From: Pelagibius sp.
GTDB lineage: Bacteria; Pseudomonadota; Alphaproteobacteria; Kiloniellales; Kiloniellaceae
DNA length: 64,000 nt
Direction: 5' to 3'
Assembly (NCBI RefSeq): GCF_028281305.1
Contig: NZ_JANQKD010000127.1
Coordinates: 18,724-82,723, forward strand
The notes below the pieces were generated by a model, which was not told where the DNA came from, made no database searches, and saw only the letters and a list, made by a program, of their open reading frames with translations. Of the stretch, positions 8,992 to 19,553 are shown piece by piece. The stretch's first letter is position 1. Every line of letters begins with the position of its first letter. Both the position numbers and the translations under genes were made by a program.

Positions 8992-9154
8992 TTCGTCACT
9001 ATGGGGTCGTCACTATGGGGCCTGGCGGGAGCGCCGGAACCTCGATTTTATCCATTGTTTCAAGGGTGTTGTGCAATCTCCCTGTCTGAGGTGGGGAGGG
9101 CCGGCGGGCAGGTCAAGACTTGGCGATGGTGCCCGGCGATGCCATATAAAGGGC

Positions 9155-9409
9155 ATGTTCGAGAAGTTCACGGCGCGCAAGCCCAAACCCCGGGATTCCC
9201 AGGTGGAGCCGCTCCAGGCGCCCGCTCCCGCGCGCGATCCGGGGACCGCGAAGCAGGCAGCCCAAAAAGCCGACCCCAAGGCCGCGCCTGCAAAAGAAGC
9301 TGTTTCGCGAGAAAAGGATGGGCAGCCCAAGGAGCTCGGCGGCCCCAGCGGCCCGGAGCCGACGCGCTACGGCGACTGGGAACGCAAGGGCATCTGCGTC
9401 GATTTCTGA
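9155..9409 (+). CDS. SdhAF4/DUF1674 family protein (succinate dehydrogenase assembly factor type)
   Basis: 84 residues. Only the C-terminal 20 or so residues are conserved: GPEPTRYGDWERKGICVDF is the DUF1674 signature shared with the mitochondrial SDH assembly factor Sdh8/SDHAF4, which binds the flavinylated SdhA subunit. The remainder is low-complexity, rich in Lys, Ala and Pro, consistent with a disordered linker. It lies next to htpX and rsmB, the usual alphaproteobacterial neighbourhood, so orthology is likely although the N-terminus is divergent. Confidence 0.85.
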   Translation: MFEKFTARKPKPRDSQVEPLQAPAPARDPGTAKQAAQKADPKAAPAKEAVSREKDGQPKELGGPSGPEPTRYGDWERKGICVDF

Positions 9410-9467
9410 GCGTCCCGTCCTCTGCCATCACGGTCTTCAAGGACTTCATTCCTGATTAGACAGCGCT

Positions 9468-10379
9468 TCAGGGGCGCTTCTGTGTCTCGCCCAGGTTGAC
9501 CAGGGCGACCCCCAGCATCGTCAGAGCCATGCCCAGCAGGGCCAGGGGGCCGAAGGTCTCGCCGAACAGCGGCCAGGCGATCAGCGCGGTGAACGGCGGG
9601 GCCAGGAAGAAGAGGCTCGAGACGCGCGACGCCTGGCCGCGCTGGATCAGCCAGTAGAGCAGGCTGACCGCCCCCAGCGAGAGCACCAGCACCAGCCAGG
9701 CCATGGCCAGCACAAAGTCGCCGGTCCAGGCGATCTGCCCTTGCTCGAAGACCGCCGCGAAAAGCCCGCAGCCCGCGGCGGCGGCCAGGTACTGGATCAC
9801 CGACCCGCTGCGCAGATCCATCTCGGCACAGAAGCGCTTCTGATAGAGCGTGGCGACGGTGATGCCGCAGAGCGCCAGCAGGCTGAGGGCGACGCCTTCG
9901 ACCGTGCCCAGGCCGGCGCCCAGCTTGCGCCAGACCACCAGGCCGACCCCCAGCAGCGCCAGGACGAGGCCGAGCCACTGGCGCGGGCTGACCCGCTCGC
10001 CCAGAACCGCGCCGGCCAGGGCGGCCACCAGGACCGGCTGAATGCCGACGATGAGGGCGGAGACGCCGGCCTCGACGCCCTGGTCGATGCTGGCGAAGAC
10101 GCCGCCCAGGTAGACGCCGTGCAGCAAGAGGCCGGCAACGCAGAGGTGGGCGAGGTTGCGCCAGCCCCGGGGCCAGGGCGCTCCGGTGGCCAGGGCCAGC
10201 AGGGCCAGCAAGGCCGCGGCGATCACGAACCGCAGCGCCAGAAAGGTCAGTGGCTCGGCATGGGGCAGTCCCAGCTTGGCGCCGATGAAGCCGGTGCTCC
10301 ACAGCAGAACGAAAGTCGCCGCTGCGCCGAAGCCCAGCAGGCCGTGCCGGGCGGCGCCGGGCACGCCTCCGCCCGTCAT
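9468..10379 (-). CDS. DMT-family (EamA) transporter
   Basis: 303 residues with ten predicted transmembrane helices arranged as two EamA repeats (about residues 15-150 and 160-298). Family marks include VLLWSTGFIGAKLGLPHAEP in helix 1, GVYLGGVFASI, and ALGERVSPRQWLG-type repeats. Proteins of this group export amino acids or other metabolites; the substrate is not inferable. Monocistronic by spacing. A second, unrelated-looking DMT gene is present at 48969. Confidence 0.88.
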   Translation of the reverse strand: MTGGGVPGAARHGLLGFGAAATFVLLWSTGFIGAKLGLPHAEPLTFLALRFVIAAALLALLALATGAPWPRGWRNLAHLCVAGLLLHGVYLGGVFASIDQGVEAGVSALIVGIQPVLVAALAGAVLGERVSPRQWLGLVLALLGVGLVVWRKLGAGLGTVEGVALSLLALCGITVATLYQKRFCAEMDLRSGSVIQYLAAAAGCGLFAAVFEQGQIAWTGDFVLAMAWLVLVLSLGAVSLLYWLIQRGQASRVSSLFFLAPPFTALIAWPLFGETFGPLALLGMALTMLGVALVNLGETQKRP

Positions 10380-10464
10380 GACTGGCCGCTCATCATGACT
10401 TGCTGATAGACGCCCGGAGGGTTCCCCGCAAATGCGGTTACGGCATGGGTGCTACCCGCCCGGC

Positions 10465-10920
10465 TTAGACCTCCAGCGCTTTGACGAAGGCAAAGCCGCG
10501 CTTGTGCAGGCCGAAGGCTTCATAGAAGCGATGCGCATCCTCGCGCCAGAGGCCGGAGTTCAGGCGCAGCGCTGCGCAGTCTTCGCGCCGTGCCTCCGCC
10601 TCCGCATGGGCCAGCAGCGCCTGCCCGATGCCGCCGCCCCGGCGTGCCGCCGCGACGACGAGGTCGTCGACGAAGAGACTGCGGCCGAAGACGAGATCGT
10701 TCCAGAGGCGGTAGCCGATAACACCCACCACTTGGCTCCGCTCCTCTGCCCGGGCCAGGCGGTAGCCCTGGGTCCTGGCCGCCACGACCCGCTCGTCGTA
10801 GCCGGCCCGATCCAGGCCGTCGCGCAGTTCGTGCATCACGTCATAGCAGGCCGCAATGCTCTCCGCGTCGCAGCAGGCGATGACGGTGACCTCCGTACGC
10901 TGGCTTTGCGTGTGCTCCAT
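10465..10920 (-). CDS. GNAT family N-acetyltransferase
   Basis: 151 residues, standard single GNAT domain. Motif A for acetyl-CoA binding is visible as DDLVVAAARRGGGIGQALLAHAEAEA (R/Q-x2-G-x-G/A region GGGIGQAL), preceded by strand-forming VVGVIGYRLW and followed by LRLNSGLWREDAHRFYEAFGL, a typical C-terminal beta-bulge region. The substrate is unknown. It lies 28 bases downstream of the PNPOx-like gene on the same strand, so the two are probably co-transcribed and controlled by the divergent MocR regulator. Confidence 0.87.
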   Translation of the reverse strand: MEHTQSQRTEVTVIACCDAESIAACYDVMHELRDGLDRAGYDERVVAARTQGYRLARAEERSQVVGVIGYRLWNDLVFGRSLFVDDLVVAAARRGGGIGQALLAHAEAEARREDCAALRLNSGLWREDAHRFYEAFGLHKRGFAFVKALEV

Positions 10921-10948
10921 GGCGTCGATCGACCTCTCTGCTCTCCTG

Positions 10949-11629
10949 TCAGCCGATCCGAATTCTGGCGAGATTCGCCGGCCGGGTCAGCCCGCTCTTC
11001 AGGGCCGGGTCGTCGATCGGCGCGCCGATCGCCGTGGGCGTCGGTACCACGCCGGCCCAGACGTCCAGGTCCATGTCCTCGTCATCGTCGATGGGCGGGC
11101 CGCTGCGCACCTTGGCCGCGACCTCTTCCAGCTTCAGGGAAACGACGGTCGTGGCTTTGACTTCCTGGGTGGTCGGGGCGCGCAGATCGGGCCAGCGGCC
11201 GGGCACCATACGCTCAAGCAGCGCTTCCAGGCAGGCCAGCTTCCTTTCCTTGCCTTCCACCAGTTCGGCACGGCCGAGCGCCATGACGCTGCGGTAGTTG
11301 ACCGAGGTGTGGAAGCCGGAGCGCGCCAGCACCAGGCCGTCCATCAGAGCGACGGTAAAGCAGACCTGCGGGCCCTGCTTCAGGTGGCGCAGCATCTTGC
11401 TGGCCGAGGAGCCGTGCCAGTAGACCCGGTCGTCCATGCGCCAATAGGCCGTCGGCGTGACGTAGGGCTGGCCGTCGATGACGTAGCCGACATGGCACAT
11501 CAGGCCGGCGTCGAGGATCGCGTAGACCGTTTCGCGGTCGTAGTGGCCGCGGGTGTGGGCGCGCTTGAGCTGCGTCCGCGCGGTGGGTTGGAAGGCGTCT
11601 TGGGCCTCGGGACTAGGTGAATCGTTCAT
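10949..11629 (-). CDS. Pyridoxamine 5'-phosphate oxidase-related flavin-binding protein
   Basis: 226 residues of the Pyridox_ox_2 group (split-barrel flavin-binding fold). Recognisable segments are LDAGLMCHVGYVIDGQPYVTPTAYWRMDDRVYWHGS and a central VCFTVALMDGLVLARS strand pair. Such proteins bind FMN or heme and are often neighbours of MocR regulators, but many are not true PNP oxidases. First gene of a two-gene unit with the GNAT gene and divergent from the MocR gene; this arrangement suggests a role linked to vitamin B6 or to an amine sensed by the regulator (inference). Confidence 0.86.
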   Translation of the reverse strand: MNDSPSPEAQDAFQPTARTQLKRAHTRGHYDRETVYAILDAGLMCHVGYVIDGQPYVTPTAYWRMDDRVYWHGSSASKMLRHLKQGPQVCFTVALMDGLVLARSGFHTSVNYRSVMALGRAELVEGKERKLACLEALLERMVPGRWPDLRAPTTQEVKATTVVSLKLEEVAAKVRSGPPIDDDEDMDLDVWAGVVPTPTAIGAPIDDPALKSGLTRPANLARIRIG

Positions 11630-11726
11630 GGGTCTTCCAAGGATCTTCAGATGGCTCGCGTGCGGTGCGAGCGCACGCTAGGCACAAGGTGGTTTTTCAG
11701 GAAGAGCCGCTTCGTGCTATTTTACC

Positions 11727-11745
11727 GGACCAGTTTGTTGGGTCC
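11727..11745. promoter_or_regulatory. GGACC-N9-GGTCC dyad in the MocR/PNPOx divergent promoter region
   Basis: A perfect five-base dyad with nine-base spacer lies 32 bases before the MocR start codon and about 100 bases before the divergent PNPOx-like gene. MocR-type regulators bind repeats in such divergent regions, so this is the best operator candidate; no footprint-level evidence is possible here. Confidence 0.35.
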
Positions 11746-11777
11746 TCGGCTCTGCGGGCCCGGTTCGGGAGGGCGCC

Positions 11778-13376
11778 ATGCCGCAGCCATCGCTTCGCCG
11801 CCGCAAAACAGCGCTGCTCGCCCTGGCACTCGAGCGCGCTGCGCCCACCACCCTGCAGCAGCAGATCTGCGAGCAACTGCGCGAAATCATCCTTGCGGGC
11901 CGCCTGCCGCCGGGGGCCCGGCTGCCGTCCAGCCGGGCGTTGGCGGCGGAACTGGGCTGTTCGCGCAACACCGTTGTGACCGCCTTCGATCAGCTCCTGA
12001 GCGAAGGCTATCTGGAGGGCCAGGCCGGCTCGGGCACCTACGTCTGCCGCGTCCTGCCGGAAGAGCTGCTGGGCGTGGCGCCGTCGGCGGAGGCCGCTAC
12101 GGCTTCCTCAGAGGCGCCCGGGGGCACAGCCGGCCCCCGGCTCGCCGGGCGCGCGGCAGCCATCGTCGACCTCAGCCGTCGCGACCGCGACCGGCACCGC
12201 TTGGCGCAAGGGTCGGCTGGGGACACAGCGCCGGGCTCGGCGCAGGCTCCGGGCGAAACGCTGCGGGCCTTTCTTTCCGGCCCGGAGACCAACGACTTTC
12301 CCTTCGATGTCTGGGGCCGCCTCTACGCCCGCATCTGGCGCCGCCCGGCCGAGCGGCTCCTCCAGCTCGACAGCGCCGCCGGGATGCAAAGCCTGCGCGA
12401 GGCGATCGCCGGCTACCTCCGGGCTTACCGCGGCCTTCAATGCGACTGGCACCAGGTCATCGTCACCACGGGCGCGCAGGCGGCCATCGGCCTGGCGACC
12501 CAGATGCTGCTGGAGCCGGGCGATGCCGTGTGGATCGAGGAACCCGGCTACGTCGGCCTGCGCGGCCCGCTGCTGGCGGCCGGCGCGGAACTGGTGCCGG
12601 TGCCGCTGGACGGCGAGGGGATCTCGGTTACCGCCGGGACCCACCTCGCAGCGAAGGCCCGCGCCGCCATCGTCACGCCTTCGCACCACTATCCTCTCGG
12701 CACAACGCTCACCCTGGCGCGCCGCCTTGAGCTGCTGGAATGGGCGCGGGAGGCCGATGCCTGGATCCTGGAGGACGACTACGACAGCGAGTACCGCTAC
12801 GCGGGCCGGCCGCTGGCGTCGCTCCAGGGCCTTGCCGCCGGGCGCGGCGAAGCCGGCCGGGTGATCTACGTCGGCACCTTTTCCAAGGTGCTCTTCCCCT
12901 CCATCCGCATCGGCTACCTCGTGGTGCCGGAGGCGCTGGTGGAGCCGCTGACCGCTGGCCAGGCGGCGCTCGGCGCCATGCCCTCGGCCCTCGTGCAGCC
13001 GGTCCTCGCCAGCTTCATCGAGGACGGTTCCTTCGCCACCCACGTGCGCCGCATGCGCCGGCTGTATGCCGCGCGCCAGGCCGCGCTGGTGACGGCGGTG
13101 AAGACGCACCTCGACGACCTGCTGACGGTGACGCCCGACGATGCGGGCTTGCACGTCATGGCCGGGTTGAAAGCGCCGCTGGCCGAACGTCTGGGCGACC
13201 AGGGCGCCGCGCGGGTGGCGGCCGCGGCGGGCATCGGCGTCGTGCCCCTGGCGAACTACTTCCACGGCCCGGCGACACGCCAGGGCCTCATGCTCGGCTA
13301 CGCCGGCGTCCCGGAAGAGGAGATCGACCGCGGCGCCCGATGGCTGGGCGAGGCGCTGCGTTCTGCGCTTTCGTAA
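11778..13376 (+). CDS. MocR/PdxR-type transcriptional regulator (GntR HTH + aminotransferase domain)
   Basis: 532 residues. N-terminal GntR-type winged HTH (about 25-95; LREIILAGRLPPGARLPSSR and SRNTVVTAFDQLLSEGYL), an Ala/Pro-rich linker of about 70 residues, then a full fold-type I aminotransferase-like domain (about 165-530). The PLP-binding lysine is in YVGTFSKVLFPSIRIGY, and the cofactor-binding EDDYDSEYRY motif precedes it. MocR proteins sense PLP or amino compounds and usually control the divergent gene, here the PNPOx-like/GNAT pair. The linker is longer than usual. Confidence 0.93.
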   Translation: MPQPSLRRRKTALLALALERAAPTTLQQQICEQLREIILAGRLPPGARLPSSRALAAELGCSRNTVVTAFDQLLSEGYLEGQAGSGTYVCRVLPEELLGVAPSAEAATASSEAPGGTAGPRLAGRAAAIVDLSRRDRDRHRLAQGSAGDTAPGSAQAPGETLRAFLSGPETNDFPFDVWGRLYARIWRRPAERLLQLDSAAGMQSLREAIAGYLRAYRGLQCDWHQVIVTTGAQAAIGLATQMLLEPGDAVWIEEPGYVGLRGPLLAAGAELVPVPLDGEGISVTAGTHLAAKARAAIVTPSHHYPLGTTLTLARRLELLEWAREADAWILEDDYDSEYRYAGRPLASLQGLAAGRGEAGRVIYVGTFSKVLFPSIRIGYLVVPEALVEPLTAGQAALGAMPSALVQPVLASFIEDGSFATHVRRMRRLYAARQAALVTAVKTHLDDLLTVTPDDAGLHVMAGLKAPLAERLGDQGAARVAAAAGIGVVPLANYFHGPATRQGLMLGYAGVPEEEIDRGARWLGEALRSALS

Positions 13377-13452
13377 TTGCGGTTCTCCGGCAGGAGCAAT
13401 GCCCCGCCCGCCGTTGAACTCGTCATGCTCGGGCTCGACCCGAGTATCCATC

Positions 13453-13554
13453 CTTCGAGACGCCGCCTGCACGTGTCATAAGGGCGCGGCTCCTCAGGAT
13501 GAGGCGGTTCTCTTCCTCATGCTGAGGAGCGCCCGCAAAGGGCGCGTCTCGAAG
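13453..13554. repeat. Intergenic inverted-repeat element, copy 1
   Basis: 102 bp bounded by CTTCGAGACG and its exact complement CGTCTCGAAG, with a second inner pair around CTCCTCAGGATGAGG and CCTCATGCTGAGGAG. Same organisation as copies at 31704-31790 and 59577-59666. REP/BIME-like; the arms could fold into two large stem-loops. It lies downstream of the MocR gene, between converging genes. Confidence 0.8.
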
Positions 13555-13641
13555 CATGCCGGGCGGGTCGCGTACGTGGACCTTCGGATCAAGTCCGAGG
13601 CCGAGGATTCGATGGAAGGCTTGCGGCCTTGGGCGAGGTTG

Positions 13642-14352
13642 TTAGATCGTGCCGATCTTGCGGCGGGAGAGGGCCTTGCGGAAATCCTCCCGGTCTTCCA
13701 CCACCTTCACCTCCGCCAGCAGGGTCAGAAGTGCGGCCTCGTCCAGGGCATCGCCGCAGAGCTGGCCGGTAACGATGGTGTCGATGGACTCGGGGTCGCT
13801 GTCGAAGGAGCTGTAGTCCACCAGGTGGTAGCCAAAGCGGAAGATGAAACAGTCCTCGTGGCGCAGCTCCGAGATCGCCTTGGTGTAGTAGCCGGTGCTG
13901 CCCTTGTCGGGGGTACCGAAACGCTTGGCGCTGCCGACCGTCAGGCGCCGGCTTTCCACTGCCGGCAGGCTCTTGGCGAAGCGCAGGAAGTCGTCCTCGT
14001 CGCGGATCTCCAGCGAGGGGTTGCGCGCAAACGCGCCGAAGAACACCCGTGAGGTGATGAGGAAGCCGTTGACCCCATGAAAGGTATAGAGGTTCTCGAA
14101 GAGCTGATACGCGCCGACCCGTTGACGCAGCTCGTCGATCTCGTAGGGGGAGCCGAGCGGCAGGTCGAGATCCGCTTCGCCGATGTCGATGGTGTCCCAC
14201 TTGTCCGGCAGGGCGACGAGACGACCGTTGCCGTCGTCCACATCCGCCGTGGCACAAGCGCCCAGCATCAGCAGCAGCGCAGCGGCAATCGGCGCTGTCC
14301 AGCCGCGCTGCGTTCGATTTCTCCGGTTCTCCGTCACGCTCCACCCCGGCAT
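13642..14352 (-). CDS. Predicted lipoprotein of unknown function
   Basis: 236 residues with a basic N-terminus, a hydrophobic stretch (about 21-30) and a lipobox LGAC, so probably an outer- or inner-membrane-anchored lipoprotein. The mature part has no motif I recognise; it is acidic and contains a QLFENLYTFHGVNGFL segment and a FIFRFGYHLVDYSSFDSDPES segment. An alternative start lies a few codons inside (the M before the lipobox region is absent, so the ATG at 14352 is preferred). Monocistronic, downstream of and on the same strand as acs but separated by a terminator. Confidence 0.75.
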   Translation of the reverse strand: MPGWSVTENRRNRTQRGWTAPIAAALLLMLGACATADVDDGNGRLVALPDKWDTIDIGEADLDLPLGSPYEIDELRQRVGAYQLFENLYTFHGVNGFLITSRVFFGAFARNPSLEIRDEDDFLRFAKSLPAVESRRLTVGSAKRFGTPDKGSTGYYTKAISELRHEDCFIFRFGYHLVDYSSFDSDPESIDTIVTGQLCGDALDEAALLTLLAEVKVVEDREDFRKALSRRKIGTI

Positions 14353-14394
14353 GTCGTTGCAATCGAAAGGCTAGCAAAGGCGATCCGAAGAGGC

Positions 14395-14430
14395 CAAAGA
14401 GAAACGGCCGGTCTCGGAAGAAACCGGCCG
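14395..14430 (-). terminator. Rho-independent terminator after acs
   Basis: Inverted repeat CGGCCGGT/ACCGGCCG (14405-14412 and 14423-14430), ten-base loop, followed on the minus strand by a T-rich run (TTTCTCTTT). It lies 24 bases beyond the acs stop codon. Confidence 0.75.
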
Positions 14431-14453
14431 CTTAATTGGGTGTAGTCTTACGA

Positions 14454-16397
<1,944 letters not shown>

Positions 16398-16613
16398 GTC
16401 TGAGGAGGCCTCCCTGCTAGGATCGGATCTTGCGGACGGCCGGCTAGCCCTTGGTGCCGTCTTCTTTAGTTATTGGGATTATTTCCGCAAACGGGGCTGG
16501 AAACAAGGCCCGGGCCCCTGGCCTTTGGTATCGGTCGGCGGGCCGGCAAAGTCCTAGGATTACAGGCTTATAAGCACTCCGACCTGCGGGCGGGGCCTCT
16601 CAGACGGGGCCTC

Positions 16614-17033
16614 TCAGGCGGGTTCGGTCTTGCCCATCTTGCAGATCAGGGTCCACTCGGCTTTCCTGACCGGCAGCACCGACAGCCGCGACTGGCGCAC
16701 CAGCGCCAGATCCTGAAGCTTCGGCTCGGCCTTGATCTGGGCCAGGGTCACCGGCTGCTCGAAGGGCTTCACCGCCTTCACGTCCACCATGCCGAAGCGC
16801 CCGCTGGCATCGCTGGGGTCGGGGTAGTAGAGCTTCGCCACCTCGACGATGCCGACGATCTGCTTTTCGTTGACCGAGTGGTAGAAGAACGCCAGATCGC
16901 CCAATTCCATGGCCTTCATGTTGTTGGAGGCCTGATAGTTGCGCACGCCGTCCCACTCCGCAGTGCCGGCCTTCACCTGGTCGTCCCAGGACCAGGTGCC
17001 GGGCTCCGACTTCATCAGCCAGTAGGCGGTCAC
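16614..17033 (-). CDS. EVE domain-containing protein
   Basis: 139 residues forming one EVE (PUA-like) domain: YWLMKSEPGTWSWDDQ at the N-terminus, WDGVRNYQASNNMKAMELGDLAFFYHS in the middle, and VKPFEQPVTLAQIKAEP near the end. EVE domains read modified bases in nucleic acids in eukaryotic and restriction-associated proteins; the role of the stand-alone bacterial form is unclear. Its ATG overlaps the YciI stop by 4 bases, so both are co-translated. The last codons overlap a 14-bp tandem repeat (16591-16618). Confidence 0.92.
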   Translation of the reverse strand: MTAYWLMKSEPGTWSWDDQVKAGTAEWDGVRNYQASNNMKAMELGDLAFFYHSVNEKQIVGIVEVAKLYYPDPSDASGRFGMVDVKAVKPFEQPVTLAQIKAEPKLQDLALVRQSRLSVLPVRKAEWTLICKMGKTEPA

Positions 17034-17308
17034 GGCAGCACCTTCTTGTAGGCGGTGATGGTCACGCTCTCGAAGAGGCCGGCCTTCGTGTAGGGATCGC
17101 CGGCGGCGAAAGCTTCGGCATCTGCGCGGCTGTCGTCGCTCAGGATGATGACGCTGCCCGTTACCGAGGCGCCGTCGTCGCTGGTCATCGGGCCGGCAAT
17201 CAGGATGCGATCCAGGTTGCCGTTCAGGTAGTCGAGATGGGCCGGCCGGTTCTCCGCCCGGACATGGCCGTGGCCGGCCTTGTCGACACAGTACAAGACG
17301 AACGCCAT
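17030..17308 (-). CDS. YciI family protein
   Basis: 92 residues, single YciI (ferredoxin-like dimeric alpha-beta barrel) domain. The conserved His-Asp pair region is visible as RPAHLDYLNGNLDRILIAGPM, with a C-terminal DPYTKAGLFESVTI motif. Function of the family is not settled; it resembles muconolactone isomerase-like enzymes. The pairing with an EVE gene downstream (4-base overlap) and gpsA/tsaD upstream is a conserved alphaproteobacterial arrangement. Confidence 0.93.
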   Translation of the reverse strand: MAFVLYCVDKAGHGHVRAENRPAHLDYLNGNLDRILIAGPMTSDDGASVTGSVIILSDDSRADAEAFAAGDPYTKAGLFESVTITAYKKVLP

Positions 17309-17384
17309 GAAACTCCCTCTCTTCCTCTGAAGTCTGCCCTTCGGATTGACCGTGACGATAGCCCCGGTAGCGGTGGAGCCGGCA

Positions 17385-18383
17385 CTATGCCGAAAAGCCC
17401 TCCGCCTTGAAAGGCCGGGCCATCAGACCTTCAATGGTGGCGGCCAGGTCGGCGCCGTGGTTCACCACCTGATCGACCGCCGCGCAGATCGGCATCTCGA
17501 TGCCTTCCGCTTCCGCCATGGCGACGGCGGCCTTGGCTGTATAAACGCCTTCGGTAACGCCCCGGCTGGCTGCCAGCGCCGCCTCCAGGCTCTCTCCTGA
17601 ACCCAGGGCGAGGCCGAGGCTGTAGTTGCGCGACTGGGTCGCCGTGCAGCTGAGGGTGAGGTCGCCGAGGCCCGCCAGCCCCATCATCGTTTCCACCTTG
17701 CCGCCGCGCGCCAGGCAGAGCCGTGTCATCTCGGCAAGCCCGCGGGTGATAAGGGCGGCGCGGGCGTTGTCGCCCAGCTTCTGGCCGGCGACAATGCCGC
17801 AGGCGATTGCCAGCACGTTCTTCACGGCGCCGCCGATCTCCACCCCCAGCGGATCGTCGGAGACATAGGGACGGAAGCGGCTGCTGCCGATCGCCTGGGC
17901 CAGGGCCTTGGCCAGTTCGGCTTCGCCGCTGGCCAGCGTCACGGCGGTCGGCAGGCCGGCAGCCACCTCGGCGGCGAAGGTGGGGCCGGAGAGCACCGCG
18001 AGTGGATTGCTGCGGGCACAGTCCTCCGCCACCGCAGTCGTCAACTGCCCGCTGTGCTGCTCGATCCCCTTGGCGCAGAGCACCAGCGGCAGGTCCGATC
18101 CCAGGGCGGGAGCCAGATCCGACAGGGTGGCCCGCAGCGTCTGCGCCGGCACCACCACCAGGGCGGCCTCGGCTTCGGCCAGCGCGGCGGCGTCGCCGGT
18201 GATCCGGATTCCGCTGTCGAGGGTGACGCCCGCAAGGTAGCGCGTGTTCTCGCGAGCTTCTGCGATCTCCTCCATGCGCGCCGGGTCGCGGCCCCAGAGG
18301 GTGACCTGCCGACCGGCGCGTCGGCAGACCACGGCCAGGGCCGTGCCCCAGGCTCCGGCACCGATAACAGCCAGATGGTCCAT
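17385..18383 (-). CDS. gpsA: Glycerol-3-phosphate dehydrogenase [NAD(P)+]
   Basis: 332 residues. Makes sn-glycerol 3-phosphate for phospholipids. N-terminal Rossmann motif IGAGAWGTALA, substrate region CAKGIE, the LSGPTFAAEVAAGLPTA motif, the catalytic-lysine segment GGAVKNVLAIACGI and GLAGLGDLTLSCT in the C-terminal helical domain. Starts 23 bases after the tsaD stop, so the two form an operon continuing to YciI and EVE. Confidence 0.96.
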   Translation of the reverse strand: MDHLAVIGAGAWGTALAVVCRRAGRQVTLWGRDPARMEEIAEARENTRYLAGVTLDSGIRITGDAAALAEAEAALVVVPAQTLRATLSDLAPALGSDLPLVLCAKGIEQHSGQLTTAVAEDCARSNPLAVLSGPTFAAEVAAGLPTAVTLASGEAELAKALAQAIGSSRFRPYVSDDPLGVEIGGAVKNVLAIACGIVAGQKLGDNARAALITRGLAEMTRLCLARGGKVETMMGLAGLGDLTLSCTATQSRNYSLGLALGSGESLEAALAASRGVTEGVYTAKAAVAMAEAEGIEMPICAAVDQVVNHGADLAATIEGLMARPFKAEGFSA

Positions 18384-18406
18384 GACGTGTCCCGACTCCT
18401 CCGGCC

Positions 18407-19495
18407 TCAGCGGCTGCCTCTCGCCTCGGCGGCGAGCTCCTCCAGCGGCCAGCGCGGCCGCGCGGCAAAGTCGAGGGGATCGGTGAGGCCGAGCCTCAGC
18501 CGTTCCACCCCCGCCCAGGCGATCATGGCGGCGTTGTCGGTGCAGAGCGCCGGCGGCGGTGCGATCAGGGTGCTGCCGATGTCCTGTGCCACCGTGTCCA
18601 GGCGCTGGCGCAGGTGCCGGTTGGCGGCGACCCCGCCAGCCACAACCAGCGGCCCCGGCCGGCCGTAGTCCTCGGCGAAGACCGCCAGGGCCTTGCTGCA
18701 GCGCTCCGCCAGGATGTCGCCCACCGCGGTCTGGAAGGCGGCAGCCAGGTCTGCCTTGCGGGCCGGGTCGCCATCGGGGTTGTCCAGCAGACCGGCGCTG
18801 TCGGCGGCATGGCGGACGGCGGTCTTGAGGCCGGAGAAGGAGAAGTCGAGACCGGCGCGTCCCAGCATCGGGCGCGGCAGATCGAAGGCCTCGGGGTCGC
18901 CCCCGGCCGCCTGGCGTTCCACCGCGGGCCCGCCGGGATAGCCGAGGCCGAGCAGCTTGGCCGTCTTGTCGAAGGCTTCGCCCACCGCGTCGTCGATGGT
19001 GCCGCCCAGGCGTCTGTAGCGTCCCACACCTTCCACCGCCAGGAGCTGGCAGTGACCGCCGGAGACCAGCAGCAGCAGATAGGGAAAGGCGAGATCGCTT
19101 CCCAGCCGCGCGGTCAGGGCGTGGCCCTCCAGATGATTGACGGCCAGGAAGGGCAGCTCCCAGGCCAGGGCGATGGCCTTGGCGGTCATCACGCCGACGA
19201 AGACGCCGCCGATCAGCCCGGGCCCGGCGGTGACGGCGACGCCGTCCAGTTCGGGGAAATCCAGCCCCGCCTCTGCCATCGCCTGCTCGACCAGGCGGTC
19301 GATGTGGTCGAGATGGCTGCGCGCGGCGATCTCCGGCACGACGCCGCCGAAGGGGCGGTGCTCGTCGAGCTGGGAGAGGACCAGGTTGGCGCGGATCTCG
19401 CCGGCGCCGGTTACCACCGCCGCGGCGGTTTCGTCGCAGGAGGTCTCGATGCCCAGCACGGTCAGCGCGTCGCTTGAGGGTTCCGTCTCGGCCAT
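18407..19495 (-). CDS. tsaD: tRNA N6-adenosine threonylcarbamoyltransferase
   Basis: 362 residues. Transfers the threonylcarbamoyl group to A37 of ANN-decoding tRNAs. Kae1/TsaD motifs: [13 protein letters not shown] at the N-terminus, the metal-binding [36 protein letters not shown] and [10 protein letters not shown]. The start is the ATG before AETEPSS; a long open upstream extension on this strand lies antisense to hemC and is not coding. Divergent from hemC with a 58-base gap, an arrangement common in alphaproteobacteria. Confidence 0.96.
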   Translation of the reverse strand: MAETEPSSDALTVLGIETSCDETAAAVVTGAGEIRANLVLSQLDEHRPFGGVVPEIAARSHLDHIDRLVEQAMAEAGLDFPELDGVAVTAGPGLIGGVFVGVMTAKAIALAWELPFLAVNHLEGHALTARLGSDLAFPYLLLLVSGGHCQLLAVEGVGRYRRLGGTIDDAVGEAFDKTAKLLGLGYPGGPAVERQAAGGDPEAFDLPRPMLGRAGLDFSFSGLKTAVRHAADSAGLLDNPDGDPARKADLAAAFQTAVGDILAERCSKALAVFAEDYGRPGPLVVAGGVAANRHLRQRLDTVAQDIGSTLIAPPPALCTDNAAMIAWAGVERLRLGLTDPLDFAARPRWPLEELAAEARGSR

Positions 19496-19553
19496 GCGCC
19501 GGACCTTAGAGCAAGGATTGTGGCGAAGCCAGTCATGCTCTAATGCTTGGTGC

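Noticed and set aside
13399..14052. 217-codon plus-strand ORF covering repeat copy 1 and the lipoprotein antisense
   Set aside because: Half of it is the intergenic inverted-repeat element; no protein features.
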